Position numbers and translations under genes: made by a program
Shown here: one piece after another, positions 59,475 through 64,000 of the stretch
Position numbering within the stretch: position 1 is the stretch's first letter
How the letters are laid out: every line of letters starts with the position of its first letter
Source: Streptomyces lincolnensis
GTDB taxonomy: Bacteria > Actinomycetota > Actinomycetes > Streptomycetales > Streptomycetaceae
Length of the DNA stretch: 64,000 bases
Reading direction: 5' to 3'
Assembly: GCF_021173675.1 (NCBI RefSeq)
Contig: NZ_JAIHON010000004.1
Location: 62,001-126,000, forward strand
The notes under the pieces: model-generated
What the model was told of the DNA's origin: nothing
Database searches by the model: none
What the model saw: only the letters and a program-made list of their open reading frames with translations

Positions 59475-60403
59475 CGCGGCGGTACCGGCTTGTGGCCCTG
59501 CCATGATCCGGCGCCCGCCCTGGTCGCGTCGGCACCCCAGCTGGCCAGGAGGCGCAGGGCCTCGGCCGTGGGGGAGCCCGGCTCCGCGTGGTAGGTCATG
59601 AGGATCTGCTCCGTGCCGTCGGAGAGCGGGAAGGCCTCGAAGTGCAGGGTCAGCTCGCCGACCAGCGGGTGGTGGACGTGCTTGACCCCGTAGTTCTTCT
59701 CCTTGACGTCGTGGGTGGCCCACAGGCGCCGGAACTCCTCGCTGCGCACGGAGAGCTCCCCGACCAGGGCGGACAGCCGGGGATCGTCGGGGTGGCAGCC
59801 GGCGTCCATACGGAGATAGGCGACGATGTCGGTGGCCTTCTGCTCCCACGGCCGGAACAGCTCCCGGTACTCGGGCCGCAGAAAGACCAGCCGGGCCCAG
59901 TTCCGCTCCTGCGCCGGAAGCTCCGCCCAGTCCCCGAAGAGCGCCGCGGCCATCCGGTTCCACGCGAGGATGTCCGTCCGGCGTCCGGTGACGTACGCGG
60001 GGACCTCGATCGAGTCCAGCAGCTGCCGTACCGCCCCGCGCACCTGCTCGGTCCGCGCCGCCTGCTTCTTCTTGTGCTGCTTCGGCTTCGCCAGGTGCGT
60101 GAGATGGGCGTGCTCGGCGTCGGTCAGCCGCAGCGCCCGGGCGATGGAGTCCAGCACCTCCGCCGACACGTTCCGTCCGTTGCCCTGCTCCAGGCGTGTG
60201 TAGTACGCCACGGACACCCCGGCCAGCTGCGCCAGCTCCTCGCGGCGCAGCCCCGGCACCCGCCGGTGCCGTCCGATGTCGGGCAGCCCGACATCCTCGG
60301 GACGGAGCCGGGCCCGGCGGGTGCGCAGGAACTCGCTCAGCTCGGCACGCCGGTCCAGGGCGCCGACGGCGGGCTCGTGTGCGGCTGCGGGGTCTTCGTT
60401 CAT
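59465..60403 (-). CDS. XRE/MmyB-like transcriptional regulator
   Basis: A 312-residue regulator. The N-terminal helix-turn-helix (RREELAQLAGVSVAYYTRLE, Cro/C1 type) is followed by a C-terminal MmyB-type ligand-binding domain (~115-290; DSIEVPAYVTGRRTDILAWN, FEAFPLSDGTEQILMTYHA). This pairing is common in actinobacteria, where the gene usually lies divergent from a short-chain or zinc dehydrogenase it controls. Here it is divergent from the alcohol dehydrogenase gene. The ATG at 60403 gives a 35-residue leader before the HTH. Confidence 0.9.
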   Translation of the reverse strand: MNEDPAAAHEPAVGALDRRAELSEFLRTRRARLRPEDVGLPDIGRHRRVPGLRREELAQLAGVSVAYYTRLEQGNGRNVSAEVLDSIARALRLTDAEHAHLTHLAKPKQHKKKQAARTEQVRGAVRQLLDSIEVPAYVTGRRTDILAWNRMAAALFGDWAELPAQERNWARLVFLRPEYRELFRPWEQKATDIVAYLRMDAGCHPDDPRLSALVGELSVRSEEFRRLWATHDVKEKNYGVKHVHHPLVGELTLHFEAFPLSDGTEQILMTYHAEPGSPTAEALRLLASWGADATRAGAGSWQGHKPVPPRQP

Positions 60404-60571
60404 GTCTTCCAGTATCACCGGTCGTACGCACACCATCCTGACCCTGCCAGTAGTAGGACCAGTGGACGTACGCAAAGCTGTGACCTGGGTGAATGCCGGA
60501 GCCTGGGGCAGGGTGGAGGACGTGCCCGGCCGGAAGGCAGCCGGGCGCGCAACCCCTAGGAGAACCCCGGC

Positions 60572-61612
60572 ATGACCACTGTCGCTGCGTACGCCGCACC
60601 CGCCGCCAAGGCTCCGCTGGAGCGCACCACCATCGAGCGCCGTGCCGTCCGCGAGCACGACGTGCTGATCGACATCAAGTTCGCGGGCATCTGCCACTCC
60701 GACATCCACCAGGCCCAGGAGGGCTGGGGCGAGGCGATCTTCCCGATGGTCCCGGGCCACGAGATCGCGGGCATCGTCTCCGAGGTCGGCCCCGGCGTCA
60801 CCAAGTACCAGGTCGGCGACCGGGTGGGCGTCGGCTGCCTCGTCGACTCCTGCCGCGAGTGCGAGAACTGCAAGGCCGGCCGTGAGCAGTTCTGCCTGAA
60901 CGGCTCGGTCGGCACCTACAACGCCATCGGCAAGGACGGCGAGCCCACCTACGGCGGCTACTCCGAGAAGGTCGTCGTGGACGAGAACTTCGTCGTCCGC
61001 ATCCCCGAGGGCCTGGCCCTCGACGAGGCCGCGCCCCTGCTGTGCGCCGGCATCACCACGTACTCCCCGCTCAAGCAGTGGGGCGCCGCCCCCGGCAAGA
61101 ACGTCGCCGTGATCGGCCTGGGCGGTCTCGGCCACATGGCCGTCAAGATCGCGCACGCCCTCGGCGCCGAGGTCACCGTCCTGTCGCAGTCGCTGCGCAA
61201 GAAGGACGACGGCCTGAAGCTGGGCGCCGACCACTACTACGCGACCAGCGACCCGAAGACGTTCGAGGAGCTCGCCGGCTCCTTCGACCTCATCGTCTCC
61301 ACGGTCTCCGCGCCGCTCGACCTCGGCGCCTACCTCGGCCTGCTCAAGACCGACGGTGCCCTGGTCAACGTCGGTGCCCCCGAGGAGCCCGTCGCCCTCA
61401 ACCTGTTCTCCCTCATCGGCGGCAACAAGACCCTCGCCGGCTCGATGATCGGCGGCATCGCCGAGACCCAGGAGATGCTCGACTTCTGCGCCGCGCACGG
61501 CATCGGCTCGGAGATCGAGCTGATCGCCGCGTCCGAGATCAACGAGGCGTACGAGCGCGTGGTGAACAGCGACGTGCGGTACCGGTTCGTGATCGACACG
61601 GCGACGATCTGA
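60572..61612 (+). CDS. Zinc-dependent NAD(P) alcohol dehydrogenase, YahK/CAD type
   Basis: Medium-chain dehydrogenase of 346 residues similar to cinnamyl-alcohol dehydrogenases and YahK, which reduce a wide range of aldehydes. Catalytic zinc: Cys41, His63/Glu64 (PGHEIAG) and Cys158. Structural zinc: Cys94, Cys97, Cys100 and Cys108 (DSCRECENC). Coenzyme fold [14 protein letters not shown], with Ser at the phosphate position after LSQS, suggesting NADPH. AGGAGA precedes the ATG. It is divergent from the MmyB-like regulator gene and is its likely target. Confidence 0.93.
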   Translation: MTTVAAYAAPAAKAPLERTTIERRAVREHDVLIDIKFAGICHSDIHQAQEGWGEAIFPMVPGHEIAGIVSEVGPGVTKYQVGDRVGVGCLVDSCRECENCKAGREQFCLNGSVGTYNAIGKDGEPTYGGYSEKVVVDENFVVRIPEGLALDEAAPLLCAGITTYSPLKQWGAAPGKNVAVIGLGGLGHMAVKIAHALGAEVTVLSQSLRKKDDGLKLGADHYYATSDPKTFEELAGSFDLIVSTVSAPLDLGAYLGLLKTDGALVNVGAPEEPVALNLFSLIGGNKTLAGSMIGGIAETQEMLDFCAAHGIGSEIELIAASEINEAYERVVNSDVRYRFVIDTATI

Positions 61613-61626
61613 TCCTGCTGTCGCGT

Positions 61627-61667
61627 GAGGGGCCCCGGTGGACGGTGACCGTCCACCGGGGCCCCTC
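61627..61667. terminator. Terminator between adh and FecCD-1
   Basis: A 17-bp stem (61627-61643 with 61651-61667) around loop GGTGACC, itself self-complementary. It overlaps the stop codon of the convergent permease gene by two bases. Confidence 0.75.
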
Positions 61668-62796
61668 AGCGTGTCGCCGTGCGCCGTCCCAGTAGCCACA
61701 GCAGATACGGGCCGCCGACCAGCGAGGTCAGCGCGCCGACCGGGATCTCCAGCGGGGGCAGCAGGGTGCGGGCCACGAGGTCGGCGGCGACCAGGACCAC
61801 CGCCCCGGTCAACGCCGAGCACAGCAGCGGCAGTTGGGGTGTGCGGGTGATCCGGCGGGCCAGCTGGGGCGCGGTCAGCGCGACGAACCCGATCGGGCCC
61901 GCCGCACCGGTCGCCGTCGCGGCGAGCACCACGCCGAGGCCGGTCAGCCCGAGCCGGGTCCGGTCCACCCGCACCCCGAGCGCGGCCGCCGTCTCCGGGT
62001 CCAGACCGAGCGGCCGCATCGCACGCGCCGCCCACACCAGCGCGGGCAGACACAGCAGCAGGACGACGGCGAGGGGCTCCGCCTGCTCCCAGCCGCGCCC
62101 GTTGAGGCTGCCCGTCAGCCACAGCTTGACCTGCTCGGCCGCCTCCAGCTCGCTGTCCGTGAGATACAGCTGCACGATCGCCGACAGCGCGACCCCGATC
62201 CCCACCCCGGTGAGCACGAAACGGCTCGGCTGCATGCCGTGCCGCCACGCCAGCGCGTACACCAGCGCGGCCGCGGTGAGCCCTCCGGCGACGGAGACGG
62301 CGGGCAGGGCCCCGGGGGACGTGGCCGCCCCCGTCGCCAGCGCCAGCACCGTCGCCGCCGCCGCGCCATGCCCTACGCCGATCACGTCCGGGCTGGCGAG
62401 CGGGTTCCGGGTGACCGTCTGCACGAGCGCCCCGGCGAGCCCGAGGGCAGCCCCTACGAGGGCGCCCAGCGCGATGCGGGGCGCTCTCAGCTCCCCTACG
62501 ACGAGCGCGTACGGGCCCTCTCCCGTGCGGAGGGTGTGCCAGACGGTGGCGGGGTCGACGTAGGTCTGACCGAGGCTGGCGGAGGCGACCATGGTGGCGG
62601 CGAGCAGGAGGATCAGGCTCGCGGCGACGAGGGCGGAGCGGCGGTGGAGTACGAGGGAGGTGTGGGAGGTCGGTCGCAGGACGAGGTGGCCGGTGGTGGA
62701 GGCTGAGGCCGGCCGTCGTTCGTCTGCGGCCCGGTGGGGGCTGGTCGCGCAGTTCCCCGCGCCCCTCGGGTTGGACGGGTCGCCGTTGCCCGACAT
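61666..62796 (-). CDS. FecCD-family siderophore ABC permease
   Basis: Integral membrane permease of the iron-siderophore type (FecCD/BtuC, 377 residues). Nine to ten helices; LRAPRIALGALVGAALGLAG, NPLASPDVIGVGHGAA (typical gating loop) and LTAPQLARRITR are diagnostic. The fold starts at ~residue 44 (HTSLVLHRRSALVAASLIL). The ATG at 62796 is the only good start, but its first ~25 residues (SGNGDPSNPRGAGNCATSPH) are encoded by a REP-like repeat, so the true start may be a rarer codon downstream. It pairs with the second permease 140 bases upstream. Confidence 0.85.
   Translation of the reverse strand: MSGNGDPSNPRGAGNCATSPHRAADERRPASASTTGHLVLRPTSHTSLVLHRRSALVAASLILLLAATMVASASLGQTYVDPATVWHTLRTGEGPYALVVGELRAPRIALGALVGAALGLAGALVQTVTRNPLASPDVIGVGHGAAAATVLALATGAATSPGALPAVSVAGGLTAAALVYALAWRHGMQPSRFVLTGVGIGVALSAIVQLYLTDSELEAAEQVKLWLTGSLNGRGWEQAEPLAVVLLLCLPALVWAARAMRPLGLDPETAAALGVRVDRTRLGLTGLGVVLAATATGAAGPIGFVALTAPQLARRITRTPQLPLLCSALTGAVVLVAADLVARTLLPPLEIPVGALTSLVGGPYLLWLLGRRTATR
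62734..62766 (-). repeat. Dispersed REP-like repeat, short form, inside the permease 5' end
   Basis: GTGGGGGCTGGTCGCGCAGT followed by TCCCCGCGCCCCT is the complement of the family core. It is read in the permease frame as GAGNCATSPH. It is the only copy inside a predicted CDS in this window. Confidence 0.7.
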
Positions 62797-62824
62797 GTCC
62801 GCGCCAGCCGCGGTGGCCGGTTCC

Positions 62825-62919
62825 GCACAGCTGCGGGCAATCGTGCCGCCTAGGGCGGCACGGGTGGGCGCAGGCGGCACCCCGCCAGCGCGGGTGAGCG
62901 ACCCCACCCCCGGCCAGCT
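62825..62919 (-). repeat. ~95-bp repeat, copy 2 (inverse of 54045-54139)
   Basis: The complement reads GGCCGGGGGTGGGGTCGCTC onward, over 90 percent identical to the sequence after the MacB-like permease gene, including the CGTGCCGCCCTAGGCGGCAC hairpin. It lies in the gap between two FecCD permease genes. Confidence 0.8.
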
Positions 62920-62936
62920 CCGACGCCGAGCACGTT

Positions 62937-63923
62937 TCACGACACGGCCCCCCGACGCCGTACCAGAACCACCAGCACCGGCACCCCCACCAACGCGGTC
63001 ATCACCCCGGCCGGCACCTCCGCAGGAGCCCGCACCACCCGCCCCGCCACATCCGCGCCCACCAACAGCGCGGCCCCGAGCAAGGCGGACAACGGCAGCA
63101 CAGCCCGGTAGCCACCGGAGACCAACCGCCGGGCAAGATGCGGCACCGCGAGCCCCACGAAGGCGATCGGCCCGGCGGCAGCCACCGCCGCGGCGGTCAG
63201 CAGGGCCGCGCCCAGGGCCGCCGCCCCCCGCACCCACGGCACCCGATGCCCCAGCGCCCGAGCCGTGTCGTCGCCGAGGGCAAGCGCGTCCAACCCCCGC
63301 GCACAGACGAACACCAGCACAGCCCCGGCCAAGAGAAACGGCAGCATCCGTACGACGGTCCCCGCGTCCCGCCCGCTCAACGCCCCCACCTGCCAGAACC
63401 GGAACTGATCCAGCGTGGCGGAGCTGGAGGTGAGGACCACGGTCGTACCACCGGCGGTCATCGCGGACAGCGCGGTCCCCGCGAGCGCGAGCTTCACCGG
63501 CGACGCCCCGCCCCGCCCGCGCGCGGCGACGGCGTACACCAGGCACGCGGCGACGACGGCACCGGCGAAGGCGTACCAGACGTACCCGGAGAAGCCGTTC
63601 GCGAGGCCGAAGGAGATGGCGATCACCACGCCCGCCGCCGCCCCCTGACTCAGCCCGAGGATGCCGGGGTCGGCGAGCGGATTGCGGGTGACGGCCTGGA
63701 GCGCGGCCCCGGCCACCCCGAGCGCGGCGCCCGCGGTCAGGCCGACCTCGGTCCGGGGCAGCCTCAGCGACCGTACGACGAGCGCGTCCGGCGAACCCCC
63801 GCCGTGCAGCAGCGCGTCGGCGACCGCGGACAGCGGCACCGCGCGGGTGCCGACCGCGAGGCTGAGCACACCGGCGGCGGCCACCGCGAGGGCGGCGGCC
63901 GGCCAGGCGAGACGACGTATCAC
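62937..63923 (-). CDS. FecCD-family siderophore ABC permease
   Basis: First permease of the siderophore importer, 328 residues, GTG start. Signature segments: LRLPRTEVGLTAGAALGVAG, NPLADPGILGLSQGAAAG and VPHLARRLVSGG, with nine to ten helices. It pairs with the second permease (61666-62796) to form a heterodimeric channel. A solute-binding protein gene presumably lies immediately to the right, its last codons being visible at 63970-64000. No ATPase gene is in the window. Confidence 0.92.
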   Translation of the reverse strand: MIRRLAWPAAALAVAAAGVLSLAVGTRAVPLSAVADALLHGGGSPDALVVRSLRLPRTEVGLTAGAALGVAGAALQAVTRNPLADPGILGLSQGAAAGVVIAISFGLANGFSGYVWYAFAGAVVAACLVYAVAARGRGGASPVKLALAGTALSAMTAGGTTVVLTSSSATLDQFRFWQVGALSGRDAGTVVRMLPFLLAGAVLVFVCARGLDALALGDDTARALGHRVPWVRGAAALGAALLTAAAVAAAGPIAFVGLAVPHLARRLVSGGYRAVLPLSALLGAALLVGADVAGRVVRAPAEVPAGVMTALVGVPVLVVLVRRRGAVS

Positions 63924-63969
63924 GTGCGGGGTGCCTGCTTCTCGATACTCGCCTTTTACCTCTCGCTTC

Positions 63970-64000
63970 TCACTTCTCGCCGACGGTCTCGCCGACGGTC
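63970..64000 (-). CDS. 3' end of a minus-strand gene, possibly the siderophore-binding protein
   Basis: An open minus-strand frame enters at the right edge, encoding TVGETVGEK and stopping at TGA 63970-63972, 46 bases upstream of the FecCD gene. By context it would be a siderophore-binding lipoprotein, but only nine codons are visible. Confidence 0.35.
   Translation of the reverse strand, partial: TVGETVGEK

Noticed and set aside
60423..60474. Direct repeats CGTACGCA in the adh-regulator intergenic region as an operator
   Set aside because: Two 8-mers 44 bp apart without symmetry are too weak to call, although the regulator probably binds somewhere in this gap.
61666..63546. Single 626-residue minus-strand frame spanning both permease genes
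   Set aside because: Only the C-terminal part is a FecCD permease; the N-terminal part reads the upstream permease gene in the wrong frame and crosses two repeats.
1..64000. CRISPR arrays, rRNA, tRNA, transposases, phage genes or a biosynthetic gene cluster
   Set aside because: None seen on either strand; repeats present are intergenic REP-like units without regular spacers, and the tandem units lack variable spacers.

Overview
The window is chromosomal DNA of a Streptomyces close to S. coelicolor. The evidence is a very high G+C content with strong third-position bias, many GTG starts, Lys/Arg-rich secretion signals, and actinobacterial marker loci in recognisable order: afsQ1/afsQ2/afsQ3 with sigQ, the pccB-pccE-mmpB-maf-accA2 block, birA, an Rv1264-like cya, and hutH. 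No rRNA, tRNA, CRISPR array, transposase or integrase was recognised. The first gene (M20 amidohydrolase) is cut at its 5' end, and the last few codons of a minus-strand gene enter at the right edge.

Layout. 1-8.2 kb: nucleoside import and salvage (BMP-type lipoprotein, double ABC ATPase, two permeases, cdd, deoA). 8.2-14.8 kb: Uma2 nuclease, AEC carrier, STAS protein, ECF sigma with a SnoaL-like tail, MFS exporter with a divergent LysR, and an odd alpha/beta hydrolase. 14.9-17.5 kb: add, a small secreted protein, PspC and VanZ-like proteins. 17.6-21.5 kb: the afsQ1-Q2-Q3 operon with divergent sigQ. 21.7-26.3 kb: uridine-kinase-like gene, a second small secreted protein, and a deoC operon with two aldehyde dehydrogenase genes. 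26.5-36.7 kb: PH-like protein, PIG-V-type mannosyltransferase, alpha-D-phosphohexomutase, purine nucleoside phosphorylase, GGCT-like protein, LpdA-type flavoprotein, DeoR- and LuxR-type regulators. 36.8-43.1 kb: acyl-CoA carboxylase block. 43.3-52.4 kb: adenylate cyclase, enoyl-CoA hydratase, GAF-GGDEF protein, hutH, lipoprotein, LAxTG protein, L,D-transpeptidase. 52.5-64 kb: MacB-like ABC exporter, large secreted subtilase, ABM-truncated-haemoglobin fusion, MmyB-like regulator divergent from an alcohol dehydrogenase, and a FecCD siderophore permease pair.

The main systems-level signal is a scattered nucleoside regulon. The 12-bp palindrome CTACGCGCGTAG, or a close variant, precedes the BMP lipoprotein gene, the ABC ATPase gene, add, deoC and the purine nucleoside phosphorylase gene. 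Together these units can import nucleosides, deaminate them, phosphorolyse them, convert the pentose-1-phosphate (probably through the phosphohexomutase-family enzyme), cleave deoxyribose-5-phosphate with DeoC and oxidise the acetaldehyde with the aldehyde dehydrogenase pair. A DeoR-family repressor in the window is one candidate regulator.

The second theme is repetitive intergenic DNA: a dispersed REP-like family (nine copies), a 241-bp element bounded by 33-bp perfect inverted repeats, a ~95-bp sequence present at two sites in opposite orientation next to permease genes with a 3x49-bp tandem array at one of them, and poly-G-rich stretches.
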